This document shows positions 7,998-15,880 of a stretch of DNA of 19,393 nucleotides, piece by piece. The position numbers and the translations under genes are program-made. This DNA comes from Sulfitobacter sp. (GTDB taxonomy: Bacteria > Pseudomonadota > Alphaproteobacteria > Rhodobacterales > Rhodobacteraceae), in assembly GCA_024636405.1 (NCBI GenBank), contig JAGXHC010000052.1:1-19393 (forward strand). Direction: 5' to 3'. Under the pieces are notes generated by a model. The model did not search any database, was not told where the DNA came from, and was given only the letters and a program-made list of their open reading frames with translations. The stretch's first letter is position 1. Each line of letters opens with the position of its first letter.

Positions 7998-9143
7998 TCA
8001 GCACGCGCTGCGGCGGCCCAATGCAGGCGGCAGGATCAGCGCAGTCAGTGCCAGCACGAAGGCGACAACCACAAATGACGCCCTCAGGCCAAAGCCCTCG
8101 GCGATCAGCCCTATCAGGGGCGGCCCGAAAAAGAATGCGGCGTAGCCCAGCACAGAGGCGCGGCTGATTGCGGCCAGCCGCGCGGCAGGCGGCACATTGC
8201 GCCCGACAAACGCCAACGCCAGCGGTGCCACAACAGAAATGCCCAGGCCGGTCAACGCAAACCCCGCCAGCGCCAACCCGACGCTGCCTGCAAGCCCGGC
8301 CACCAGCAGACCGCAGGCCGCGACCAGCGTTGCCAGCGTCATCAGCACCGTGTCGCGCATGAACTGCGCCAGCGCATGACCGAAAAGCCGTCCGGTGCCC
8401 ATGCACAGCCCCAGCATCGCAGGCCCCAGCGCGCCCTGCGCGGGCGTGCCCCCCAAGGTGCGCTCCAGATGCAATGCAGACCAGCCTTCGGCAGAGGCTT
8501 CGGCCAGAAACGCGATCAGCACCACACCGCCTGCCATCCAGACCAACCTTTGCGGCAGTACCGCAGCAGCGATATCCGCCTCATCCTCCAGATCAGGCGT
8601 CACATCGCGGGTGGCAACCGCAAGGAACACCAGCACCACCGCGAGCCCGGCAAAGATCGCCACAGGCGCCAGCCCGGCATTGCGCAGCACCCCGGTCATC
8701 AATGCAGCACCGGCATAGGCAAACGAATAAAGCGCATGGTTCAGGTTCATCAGGGATCGCCCGCTGCGCGCCTCTATTTCGGCCACGCGGGCATTGACCA
8801 ACACGTCGGTCACGCCCGAGCCCATCGCCGCCAGCAGCATCGCAAGTGTCAGAGTCACGATGCCGCCCGCAATTCCCGCGCCCAGCATTCCCACCGCCAC
8901 TCCGGCAATGCCCAGCGGCAGGGCCATCCCCCCTGCCAAACGCTGGCTTAGCGGGGCCAGCCACATTGCCGCCAGCGCGCCGAAGGCCGCAACCAGCACC
9001 ACGACGCCATAAACGCCGTCGGACGCGCCGACGTCCGCCTTGATCACCGGCATCTGGGCGAAAAAGACAGCCCAACTGAACCCGATGGCGGCAAAGCCTG
9101 CCAGCGGCCTGCGCGATAATTTCAGATCCTGTATCAATCCCAT
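7998..9143 (-). CDS. MFS transporter, substrate unknown
   Basis: This is an inner-membrane major facilitator protein of 381 residues with about 12 hydrophobic segments. The N-terminal half starts [22 protein letters not shown], then [18 protein letters not shown] conserved polar stretch, [36 protein letters not shown], in the fourth to fifth segments resembles the FucP/YbjJ-type MFS proteins, which have NxxHAxYSxG at this point. The second half is unremarkable. The start at 9143 is preceded by AGGCGGG. Its stop lies 4 bases from the stop of the sulfotransferase-like gene in a convergent pair. Nothing in the neighbourhood points to a substrate. Both sugar import and drug export are possible. 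Confidence 0.85.
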   Translation of the reverse strand: MGLIQDLKLSRRPLAGFAAIGFSWAVFFAQMPVIKADVGASDGVYGVVVLVAAFGALAAMWLAPLSQRLAGGMALPLGIAGVAVGMLGAGIAGGIVTLTLAMLLAAMGSGVTDVLVNARVAEIEARSGRSLMNLNHALYSFAYAGAALMTGVLRNAGLAPVAIFAGLAVVLVFLAVATRDVTPDLEDEADIAAAVLPQRLVWMAGGVVLIAFLAEASAEGWSALHLERTLGGTPAQGALGPAMLGLCMGTGRLFGHALAQFMRDTVLMTLATLVAACGLLVAGLAGSVGLALAGFALTGLGISVVAPLALAFVGRNVPPAARLAAISRASVLGYAAFFFGPPLIGLIAEGFGLRASFVVVAFVLALTALILPPALGRRSAC

Positions 9144-9290
9144 TGCCCGCCTGTGCCACGCGGCCCGCCCCTTGCCAAGTCCGGACAGTGGTTTTGGTCT
9201 TTCCCCGCAGGCGAAAGCGGTCTATACGCGCGGCTTCACGCGGGGACTACAGCCTTGGAGGAGCCCCGCCCTAACCAATTGGAGATTAAC

Positions 9291-9959
9291 ATGGCCGGAG
9301 AGATTCCAGATCTTGAAGCCCAGGTACGGACGGGGACAGGCAAGGGCGCCGCTCGTCAGGCACGCCGCGACGGCATGGTACCGGGGATTGTTTTCGGAGG
9401 CGATAAAGAACCGCTGCCGATCAACATCCCGTTCAACAAGCTGCTGACCAGATTGCACGCGGGTCGTTTCAAGGCAACGCTGTTCAACCTGAAGGTTGAA
9501 GGCCACGATGACGTGCGTGTCATCTGCCGCGACGTGCAGCGTCATGTCGTCAAGGATCTGCCGACGCATGTCGATTTGATGCGCCTCAAGCGGACCACCC
9601 AGATCAACCTGTTCATCCACGTCGAGGTTTCCGGCGAAGAGGAATGCCCCGGCCTGAAGAAGGGCGGCGTGCTGACGCTGGTCCGTCCCGAAGTCGAATT
9701 GGTCGTGACCGCCGCGAATATCCCCGAAAGCATTACGGTGGACATCTCCGAACTGCAGATCGGCGACAGCGCAACCATCGCCAATGTCAAGCTGCCCGAA
9801 GGGTCCAAGCCTGTGATCGACCGCGACTTTGTGATCGCTCAGGTGTCTGCACCTTCCGGTCTTGCGTCGCAGGACGACGATGACGAGGACGAAACCGCAG
9901 TGGACGAAGTGCCGACCACTGAAATGGGTCCGCCCGATGGTGAAGAAGCCAAGGATTGA
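9291..9959 (+). CDS. rplY: 50S ribosomal protein L25 (long, Ctc type)
   Basis: L25 binds 5S rRNA in the large subunit. The product has 222 residues: an N-terminal 5S-binding domain of about 95 residues ([25 protein letters not shown] is the classic region), then the C-terminal beta domain of the Ctc/TL5 type (VPV-like face, [33 protein letters not shown]), then an acidic tail with DDDDEDE. The ATG at 9291 has GGAG 6 bases upstream. The reading frame is open to 9153, but that extension is not protein-like. An intrinsic terminator at 9988-10012 ends the transcript, so it is transcribed separately from pth, its partner in many bacteria. The N-terminal domain is in the expected register for RNA binding. 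Confidence 0.96.
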   Translation: MAGEIPDLEAQVRTGTGKGAARQARRDGMVPGIVFGGDKEPLPINIPFNKLLTRLHAGRFKATLFNLKVEGHDDVRVICRDVQRHVVKDLPTHVDLMRLKRTTQINLFIHVEVSGEEECPGLKKGGVLTLVRPEVELVVTAANIPESITVDISELQIGDSATIANVKLPEGSKPVIDRDFVIAQVSAPSGLASQDDDDEDETAVDEVPTTEMGPPDGEEAKD

Positions 9960-9987
9960 TCTCAAGGATCCGTCACTGACATTCAAG

Positions 9988-10012
9988 CGGGAGCCTTCGG
10001 GCTCCCGTTTTT
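9988..10012 (+). terminator. Intrinsic terminator of rplY
   Basis: CGGGAGCC (9988-9995) pairs perfectly with GGCTCCCG (10000-10007) around a TTCG tetraloop and is followed directly by TTTTT (10008-10012). It lies 29 bases after the rplY stop codon. Textbook rho-independent terminator, readable on the plus strand. Confidence 0.93.
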
Positions 10013-10030
10013 CGTTTAGCGGCTTGGGCC

Positions 10031-11152
10031 TTAGGGTTGGGCAGCCAGAAACGTCGACACCCGCGCCAGCCCCTGCTTCAGGTCTGCGGTCGGATTGCCG
10101 AAACCGATCCGCAGGGTGCCTTCCATGTCAAATGCCGATCCAGGTGTAAAAAGCACACCCGTTTCCTTTAGCAACTGCACGCAAAGCTCCTCTGAGGGCA
10201 CGTCCATATCATAGCGCAGCAACGTCACGGTGCCTGATTGCGGCGGCACCCATTCAATGCGTGGCTCAGACGCCACCCAATCGGCCAGCAGTGCCAGGTT
10301 TTCACGTGTGATGCGCCGGCTGCGTCCCAGTACGCGGTCGGCATTCTCCAGCGCAAGTGTCGCAAAGTGGTCGTCGATCATGCCCACCGAAATCGTATCA
10401 TAATCGCGGTGATGCGACACCGCCTCAATCAATTCCTGCGGCCCCGCGATCCAGCCCAGCCGCAACCCCGCCAGCGAAAACGCTTTGGACATGCCCGCCG
10501 TCGAGATCCCCTTTTCATAGATATCCGCGATGGCGGCGGTGGTGCCATCGCCCACCTGGTCAATGCCGCGATAAACCTCATCACACAGAATCCAGGCGTC
10601 CGCCGCACGGGCAATCTCCACCACCTGGTTCAGCATGGCACGGTCCATCAGCGCGCCGGTGGGGTTGTTGGGGTTGGTCAACGCAATCAGCCGGGTCTGC
10701 GGCGTGACCATCGCGCGCAATGCATCCAGATCGGGCAGATAGCCCTGATCGGCCCGCAATTGCAGATGTGACACCTGTGCGCCGATGCTGGCCGGAATGG
10801 AATAATGTTGCTGATAGGTCGGCACCACCGCCACCACATGATCGCCACGCGACACCAGCGTTCTGTGCACCAGCATATTGGCCCCGATGGTGCCGTGGGT
10901 CACAATCACATCGTCCGGTTTCCGGTTCTCATACAGCGCCGCGATCGCCGCCCGAAGCCGGTCCGAACCGCGTATTTCGCCGTAAGTCATCTTCATCTCA
11001 AGCAGCGCCGACAGATCGGTTTCATTCTGCCCGGTCAGCGCCAGAAGCTGCGCAATGGTCAGGCTTTCGACACAGGTTTCAGCAAGGTTGAACTCACACT
11101 TGGTCTCCCAGGCGTTCATCCAGATTTCAACAGCGAAGGGATCAATTTGCAT
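10031..11152 (-). CDS. Fold-type I PLP-dependent aminotransferase, class I/II
   Basis: This is a cytosolic pyridoxal phosphate enzyme of the aspartate aminotransferase superfamily, 373 residues. NPNNPTG (160-166) provides the cofactor-binding asparagine N163. ILCDEVYRG gives D191 and Y194. STAGMSKAFSLAGLRLGW supplies the Schiff-base lysine K223 and downstream phosphate-binding residues. LRIGFGN near the C-terminus carries the carboxylate-binding arginine. The N-terminus, PFAVEIWMNAWETKCEFNLAETCVESLT, resembles a subgroup related to capreomycidine synthase-like enzymes, so the amino donor cannot be named. I prefer the ATG whose complement is 11150-11152, where the conserved part begins, over the ATG at 11179, which has no ribosome site. 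It lies between rplY and pth on the opposite strand. Confidence 0.88.
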   Translation of the reverse strand: MQIDPFAVEIWMNAWETKCEFNLAETCVESLTIAQLLALTGQNETDLSALLEMKMTYGEIRGSDRLRAAIAALYENRKPDDVIVTHGTIGANMLVHRTLVSRGDHVVAVVPTYQQHYSIPASIGAQVSHLQLRADQGYLPDLDALRAMVTPQTRLIALTNPNNPTGALMDRAMLNQVVEIARAADAWILCDEVYRGIDQVGDGTTAAIADIYEKGISTAGMSKAFSLAGLRLGWIAGPQELIEAVSHHRDYDTISVGMIDDHFATLALENADRVLGRSRRITRENLALLADWVASEPRIEWVPPQSGTVTLLRYDMDVPSEELCVQLLKETGVLFTPGSAFDMEGTLRIGFGNPTADLKQGLARVSTFLAAQP

Positions 11153-11212
11153 GGGCGGCTTTCTGTGCGGAAATGACATTTGGGAGACGTTGACGCGACC
11201 CTAAGGGAGCAT

Positions 11213-11241
11213 TTGCAGACATACAATCGCGCCAATATTCG
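11213..11241 (+). promoter_or_regulatory. Candidate sigma-70 promoter of pth
   Basis: TTGCAG (11213-11218) and TATTCG (11236-11241) are separated by 17 bases, the optimal distance, and lie about 85 bases before the pth start codon. A second TATTCG follows at about 11249. Prediction by eye only. Confidence 0.35.
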
Positions 11242-11288
11242 GACCAGTATTCGAACGCACCACAACGCATTCCGTTTCGCACCAAAGC

Positions 11289-11303
11289 CCGGTAAGGTAC
11301 CGG
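11289..11303 (+). promoter_or_regulatory. Short perfect hairpin in the pth leader
   Basis: CCGGTA (11289-11294) pairs with TACCGG (11298-11303) around AGG. It ends about 10 bases before the GAGG ribosome-binding region and 21 bases before the ATG at 11325. It could influence translation of pth, or be chance. Confidence 0.25.
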
Positions 11304-11324
11304 TTCACTTCAGAGGATGCGGAA

Positions 11325-12026
11325 ATGAAACTGATCGTCGGCCTGGGCAATCCGGGCGCGAAATATGCGCAGCACCGGCATAATATCGGTTTTATGGCGC
11401 TGGACCGGATTGCGGTTGACCATGGCTTTGCCCCCTGGAAGGGCAAGCATCTGGGCGCCGTGACCGAAGGCCGTTTCGGATCTGACCGCGCCGTGCTGCT
11501 GAAACCGGAGACTTTCATGAATAATTCAGGCCAGTCCGTGCAGGCGGCCATGCGATTCTACAAACTGGAACCTGCGGACGTCGTCGTGCTGCATGATGAG
11601 ATCGACCTCGCCCCCGGCAAGATAAAGTGCAAACAGGGCGGCGGTCACGCAGGGCACAACGGTTTGCGATCAATCCATGCGCATATCGGCCCTGATTATG
11701 CCCGCGTCAGGCTGGGTGTGGGTCATCCCGGTCACAAGGACGCGGTGCCCGGCTATGTGCTGCGCGACTTTGCCAAGGCTGATGCAGACTGGCTTGACGA
11801 TGTACTGCGCGGAATCAGCGACGCGGCGCCGCTTCTTGCCGCCGGGGACATGGCTAAATTCTCCAACGCGGTCGGGCTGCGGCTGGCACCCTCGCGGCCC
11901 AGCACCGGGACCAGTCCCGTCAAGGCGACATCCGCAGAACCGGACCCGACGCCGCGCGAAACCGCGCCCAAGGACGAGCCGCCGCACCGCTCACCGCTGC
12001 AAAAACTCATGGAACGGTTCCGATGA
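11325..12026 (+). CDS. pth: Peptidyl-tRNA hydrolase with extended C-terminal tail
   Basis: Pth releases peptides from prematurely dropped peptidyl-tRNA and is essential in most bacteria. The protein has 233 residues against a usual 190-205. The active site is intact: N10 in GLGNPG, H19 in RHNIGF (catalytic base), the N in FMNNSG near residue 66, D91 in HDEIDL, and N112 in GHNGLRS. The lid and C-terminal helix run to about residue 187. The rest is a Pro/Ser/Thr/Glu-rich tail ending in SPLQKLMERFR, probably disordered with a short helix. The ATG at 11325 follows GAGG and GGA. The last four bases, ATGA, overlap the start of the DUF2332 gene, which points to translational coupling. Confidence 0.96.
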   Translation: MKLIVGLGNPGAKYAQHRHNIGFMALDRIAVDHGFAPWKGKHLGAVTEGRFGSDRAVLLKPETFMNNSGQSVQAAMRFYKLEPADVVVLHDEIDLAPGKIKCKQGGGHAGHNGLRSIHAHIGPDYARVRLGVGHPGHKDAVPGYVLRDFAKADADWLDDVLRGISDAAPLLAAGDMAKFSNAVGLRLAPSRPSTGTSPVKATSAEPDPTPRETAPKDEPPHRSPLQKLMERFR

Positions 12027-13063
12027 CCCTGCAGGCGGCCTTTGCCGCGCAATCGCAAAGCTGTGGCGGCCTCGGTTCACCCTTTATGGAGCGTCTGTTT
12101 GACATTCTGGCGCATGATTTTCCTGCCGACGGACCGCTTGCCGACCATCTGAACGGGTTTGACGGTGATATTGGCCCTGCGGGTCATTCCGTGCCTTTGC
12201 GTCTGGCCGCCGGGTTACATGCTTTGGTGCTGAAACGCGTGTCACCAGCGCTTGCGGCGCTTTATCCACCGCATGAAGCGTCACGTGGCGATCTGCGCGA
12301 CGGTGTGCTGGCAGCGCTGGACAAACACGCGGCCTTCTTGATCGACTGGACTGCCAGCGCACCCCAGACAAACGAGGTGCGCCGGGCAGGTGTGCTGATC
12401 GCCGGCGCGCAGGTGGCCGTGCAACATTTTGACTTGCCGATCCGGCTGTCCGAGCTGGGCGCCAGTGCGGGGCTCAATATGATGTGGGACCGTTTCGCAC
12501 TTGAGATCGCAGGCCACAGATATGGCTCTGCAATGCCCGCGCTTACGCTGACGCCGGAATGGACCGGCGCCTTTCCGCCCGACACCAAACCGCATGTTAT
12601 CAGCCGCGCCGGCGTCGATCTGAACCCGCTGGACCCCACGCGCGCCGATCATCTGCTGCGGCTCATGGCCTATCTGTGGCCCGACCAGCCCAAAAGGCTG
12701 GTCATGACCCGCGCCGCCGCATCGGTTGCGACCGGCCCAATTGCGCAGGGCGACGCCATCGACTGGCTTGCACAGCGCCTGCCCGCAGCGCCGCAAGGGC
12801 AGCTGCACCTGATCCAGCACACGGTTGCCTGGCAGTACTTCGCGAAAGCAACGCAGGCACGCGGCCGCGCCATGATCGAGGCAGCAGGGGCCGCCGCCAC
12901 ACGAAAGCGCCCGTTGGCGTGGCTTTCGATGGAAAGCGACGGCGACATCCACGGCGAAAAAGGCGCTGCAGTGGTGCTGCGGCTTTGGCCGGGCGATATT
13001 ACGCTTGTGCTGGGCCGGGCATGTTTCCATGGCCGTTGGATTGACTGGCATTACAACGGCTGA
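12023..13063 (+). CDS. DUF2332 family protein
   Basis: The product has 346 residues and shows the DUF2332 signature ELGASAGLNMMWDRF (about 144-158), a glycine-rich segment reminiscent of the S-adenosylmethionine loop of methyltransferases. No biochemical function is established, to my knowledge. Other typical stretches are SRAGVDLNPLDPTRADHLLRLMAYLWPDQPKR and LIQHTVAWQYF, and it ends ACFHGRWIDWHYNG. There is no signal peptide or membrane segment, so it should be cytosolic. It overlaps pth by 4 bases (ATGA), the strongest sign of a shared transcript. A methyltransferase-like role is conjecture from the glycine-rich loop. Confidence 0.87.
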   Translation: MTLQAAFAAQSQSCGGLGSPFMERLFDILAHDFPADGPLADHLNGFDGDIGPAGHSVPLRLAAGLHALVLKRVSPALAALYPPHEASRGDLRDGVLAALDKHAAFLIDWTASAPQTNEVRRAGVLIAGAQVAVQHFDLPIRLSELGASAGLNMMWDRFALEIAGHRYGSAMPALTLTPEWTGAFPPDTKPHVISRAGVDLNPLDPTRADHLLRLMAYLWPDQPKRLVMTRAAASVATGPIAQGDAIDWLAQRLPAAPQGQLHLIQHTVAWQYFAKATQARGRAMIEAAGAAATRKRPLAWLSMESDGDIHGEKGAAVVLRLWPGDITLVLGRACFHGRWIDWHYNG

Positions 13064-13132
13064 CGAAGCACTGGCCCCCACTGTCGGGCTGTGATTGGAT
13101 AAGGTCTACGTCCCCCGAACAGGAGATTTCTG

Positions 13133-14296
13133 GTGCGCACTTTCGGAAAATGGCTGGGTCGGATTCTGCTGACGCTGATATTGGCAGCGGCTGTTGTGGG
13201 CCTGTGGAAGCGCGAACAGATCACGCGCCTGATGGCGGTCAATTCGCTGTTTTCCGAAGCAAAGATCGTGAACAATTTCAGCCACATGGACGCAGCATTT
13301 CTGACCGTCGAGGTGCCGCGCGGCAATGGCCCGACATCGACCCTGTCTTACGGCCCGGAAACCACCCTGCCCGCGTCAGTCGACGACTGGATCACTGCGC
13401 GCGACGTCACGGCACTTGTAGTGCTGAAGGACGGTCAGATCGTCTATGAGAACTACTTCAAAGGCACCGCGCCCGATGACCGCCGGATAAGTTGGTCCGT
13501 CGCCAAAAGCTATCTTAGCGCGCTGGTGGGCATCTTGCTGGCGGAGGGCAAGATTGCCTCGCTTGACGATCCGGTAACCAAATACGCCCCGGCCCTCGCG
13601 GGCGGCGCTTATGATGGTGCAACGCTGCGGCAGGTCTTGAACATGGCCAGCGGTGTGACCTTTGACGAAGACTATCTGGACTTCAATTCGGACATCAACC
13701 GCATGGGCCGCGTGCTGGCGCTTGGTGGCAAAATGGATGATTTCGCTGCCGGTCTGAACGCGCGGTTCACGGATGCAGGCACACAGTGGCAATATGTCTC
13801 GATCGATACCCATGTTGTCGGCATGGTTGTGCGCGGCGCCACGGGCCGCAGCATAGCTGACCTGCTAAGCGAAAAGATCATCGTCCCGATGGGCCTGGAA
13901 TACGCGCCGAGCTATATCACCGACGGGTCCGGCGTGGCCTTTGTGTTGGGCGGGCTGAACCTGACCACGCGCGATTACGCCCGCTTTGGACAGATGTTCG
14001 CGCAGCAGGGCGAATGGAACGGCAACCAGATCGTGCCTGCCGATTGGGTCACCCAATCCACCACCCCCAGCGCCCCGACGGCACCGGGTGACGTCGGTTA
14101 TGGCTATCAGTGGTGGATACCGCAGGGTGCCGCACCCGGAGAATATATGGCGCGCGGCATTTATGGTCAGTATATCTATATCGACACGGCGCGCGATGTG
14201 GTCATCGCCACCAATGCCGCCGACCGCAAATTCCGTGACCCCGGCGTGGCGGACGCCAATATTGCGATCTTCCGCTTGATCGCGCGCAACCTGTGA
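13133..14296 (+). CDS. Membrane-anchored serine hydrolase, beta-lactamase class C family
   Basis: The product has 387 residues. Residues 10-25 form a hydrophobic N-terminal anchor or uncleaved signal, so the enzyme domain should face the periplasm. The catalytic SxxK is S122-V-A-K125 in SWSVAKSYLSALVG, and the second element is YVS at 221-223, replacing the usual YxN. The third motif near the C-terminus reads YGQY where many relatives have HxG or KTG. The family includes esterases, D-aminopeptidases, 6-aminohexanoate dimer hydrolases and penicillin-binding-like proteins; drug resistance should not be assumed. The start is GTG at 13133, with AGGAG 7 bases upstream. The DUF2237 gene begins 8 bases after its stop codon. 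Confidence 0.88.
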   Translation: MRTFGKWLGRILLTLILAAAVVGLWKREQITRLMAVNSLFSEAKIVNNFSHMDAAFLTVEVPRGNGPTSTLSYGPETTLPASVDDWITARDVTALVVLKDGQIVYENYFKGTAPDDRRISWSVAKSYLSALVGILLAEGKIASLDDPVTKYAPALAGGAYDGATLRQVLNMASGVTFDEDYLDFNSDINRMGRVLALGGKMDDFAAGLNARFTDAGTQWQYVSIDTHVVGMVVRGATGRSIADLLSEKIIVPMGLEYAPSYITDGSGVAFVLGGLNLTTRDYARFGQMFAQQGEWNGNQIVPADWVTQSTTPSAPTAPGDVGYGYQWWIPQGAAPGEYMARGIYGQYIYIDTARDVVIATNAADRKFRDPGVADANIAIFRLIARNL

Positions 14297-14304
14297 GGCA
14301 AGCC

Positions 14305-14691
14305 ATGACGCCAGATCCCGCCATCAACGTGCTCAACGGACCTTTGGTAATCTGCGGCAGCGATCCGGTGACCGGTTTTTTCCGCGATGGCCACTGCAAC
14401 ACCTGCACAGAAGATCAGGGCAGCCACACCGTTTGCGCCATCATGACGGCGGAATTTCTTGCCTATTCTAAATACGTCGGCAATGACCTCAGCACGGCGC
14501 GCCCTGAATTCGGCTTTGCCGGGCTAAAGCCGGGCGATCCGTGGTGCCTGTGCGCGGGCCGCTTTTTGCAGGCCGCCGACGAAGGCTGTGGCCCCCGCGT
14601 CCACCTTGCGGCCACCCATATCCGCGCGCTGGATATCGTGCCGCTGGATGTGCTGCGCGCCCATGATGTCGATGCGGTTCCGAACACGTGA
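14305..14691 (+). CDS. DUF2237 family small cysteine-rich protein
   Basis: The product has 128 residues and matches the DUF2237 pattern: NVLNGPLVICGSDPVTGFFRDGHCNTCTEDQGSHTVCAIMT, then EFLAYSKYVGNDLSTARPEFGFAGLKPGDPWCLCAGRF, then LAATH. Cysteines at about 17, 31, 34, 44 and the WCLC pair suggest structural or metal roles. No function is established, to my knowledge. It has no signal peptide. The ATG at 14305 has GAGG 7 bases upstream; an in-frame GTG at 14293 lies inside the preceding stop region. It sits between the serine hydrolase (8-base gap) and the DUF4893 gene (stop overlaps the start), so all three are likely one transcript. Confidence 0.88.
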   Translation: MTPDPAINVLNGPLVICGSDPVTGFFRDGHCNTCTEDQGSHTVCAIMTAEFLAYSKYVGNDLSTARPEFGFAGLKPGDPWCLCAGRFLQAADEGCGPRVHLAATHIRALDIVPLDVLRAHDVDAVPNT

Positions 14692-15284
14692 TGCGGCGCT
14701 GCTTTGCCTTGCTGGGCGCGTTTGTCAGCGCCTTGATGCTTGCCTTTGGCGCCCACGCCGACACGGCTTTGCGCGCGCAGGACATGGCCCGTCTTGACCG
14801 TTTCGATGCGACCGTCGGCGACGCCCTGCTTCAGGCATTCTCGGCCGGGGCGCCTGCCGACGTTGCGGCGCTTTCGGCTGCATTGTCGGGCACGCCGCAG
14901 GTCGCGTTTGACGCCAGCCTGACCGGCGACTGGTCCTGTCGCACGCTAAAGCTGGGCGGGTTGTCGCAACTTGTGGTCTATACGACCTTCAAATGCCGCT
15001 TTACCCCGACATCCGAAGGTTTCGCGTTTGAAAAACTCACAGGATCACAACGCACAAAGGGCGTGATCACTCTGCGTGACGGGCGCGCGATCTATGTCGG
15101 TATGGGGTTTGCCGCGGGCCAGACCCCACCCGACTACGCCGACCTGCCAGAAGACTTCCGCTCTGACGGCAGCATCCAGACCGATGTCGCATTGTTCCAG
15201 CGCATCAGCGACAGCCGCGCGCGCCTGATGTTCCCCGCCCCGGCCGTGGAAAGCGATTTCGATATCCTCGAACTGACCCGTTGA
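14691..15284 (+). CDS. DUF4893 family exported protein
   Basis: The product has 197 residues with a signal peptide: MRRC, a hydrophobic core FALLGAFVSALMLAF, and likely cleavage after GAHA. The mature part has the DUF4893 layout: a helical N-terminal stretch, LTGDWSCRTLKLGG, YTTFKCRF, GFAFEKLTGSQRTKGVITLRDGRAIYVGMGF, and a terminal FDILELTR. Two cysteines (in SCRT and KCRF) may form a disulfide. Function is unknown; it is expected in the periplasm. The preceding stop TGA overlaps the start as TGATG, which suggests translational coupling. A GTG one codon earlier (14688) could be used instead. Confidence 0.86.
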   Translation: MRRCFALLGAFVSALMLAFGAHADTALRAQDMARLDRFDATVGDALLQAFSAGAPADVAALSAALSGTPQVAFDASLTGDWSCRTLKLGGLSQLVVYTTFKCRFTPTSEGFAFEKLTGSQRTKGVITLRDGRAIYVGMGFAAGQTPPDYADLPEDFRSDGSIQTDVALFQRISDSRARLMFPAPAVESDFDILELTR

Positions 15285-15290
15285 AACGCT

Positions 15291-15318
15291 TTGCGATAAC
15301 GACAACCTAGGCTATCAT
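15291..15318 (+). promoter_or_regulatory. Candidate sigma-70 promoter of the gene at 15360
   Basis: TTGCGA (15291-15296) and TATCAT (15313-15318) are separated by 16 bases. Both are close to consensus for this GC-rich background, and they lie 42 bases before the ATG. It begins just after the DUF4893 stop codon, so the next gene can be transcribed independently. Prediction by eye. Confidence 0.45.
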
Positions 15319-15359
15319 TTGCGGCAACGCGGGCCAAATGCCCACGGGGAAGGAATGTC

Positions 15360-15818
15360 ATGCCCTTCGCATCGTTCAATGATGGCTATATGCCAAGCCA
15401 TCTTAAAGGCACAATATACGCCGAATGGGACGTTGTTCCCGCACCAAACCCCTGCCGGAAGTTCCATATCAGCAGCGATATGGGCAGCGCCAAGGCGATA
15501 GCAGACACCTGCCTGCCGATCTTGCGCGATCACCGCGTTCATCACAAAGTCGTGGAAACCGAAGACTTTCTGCGAACGCAAACGCTTGGCGAACAGGCGG
15601 GTAAATTCATCACTGCCTACACGCTCGTCGGTGGCAGCGACATGCCAGCAGTGATCGCGGTGCTTGCCGCAGCGCTCGCCGATCTGGCAAAAGCCGGACG
15701 CGCGACGCCATGTCCGCGCATACCGCGCTTTCGCCCCAGCGGTTACATCTTTGCCGAAGCACCCAGAGACGACCTTATGTTCATCTATGGCGGCTACACC
15801 TGCAATCCAAAAGATTAA
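15360..15818 (+). CDS. Stand-alone lyase-like domain protein resembling the N-terminus of LanKC/LanL lanthionine synthetases
   Basis: The product has 152 residues with no signal peptide or membrane segment. By eye it follows the N-terminal domain of class III/IV lanthionine synthetases, which belongs to the OspF/SpvC phosphothreonine-lyase fold. RKFHISSDMGSAKAIADTCL (33-52) mirrors the family's WKIHVSA...NAEEVL. HHKVVETEDF mirrors the FKFLRS strand. GKFITAY (81-87) mirrors GKFITIYP. MFIYGGY near 140-146 mirrors YxRYGGF. The K-x-H pair (K34, H36), K63 and K82 fall where catalytic residues are expected, but the arginine of RYG is replaced by isoleucine. No kinase or cyclase domain follows. GGAAGGA precedes the ATG at good distance and a separate promoter is likely. 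The real function is unknown; a lyase acting on phosphorylated residues is inference. Confidence 0.75.
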   Translation: MPFASFNDGYMPSHLKGTIYAEWDVVPAPNPCRKFHISSDMGSAKAIADTCLPILRDHRVHHKVVETEDFLRTQTLGEQAGKFITAYTLVGGSDMPAVIAVLAAALADLAKAGRATPCPRIPRFRPSGYIFAEAPRDDLMFIYGGYTCNPKD

Positions 15819-15880
15819 GGTCGAGCCGCCAAGGTCAGACCCTGCAAACCCTGCCCCTGAGGCCACCGCCCTGCCGTCAA

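Noticed and set aside
9144..9290. Structured autoregulatory leader of rplY
   Set aside because: Several short complementary GC runs exist, but none stands out above the GC-rich background.
12281..13081. 266-codon open frame antisense to the DUF2332 gene
   Set aside because: The sense frame matches a known family and overlaps pth in the coupled ATGA manner; the antisense frame has no motif.
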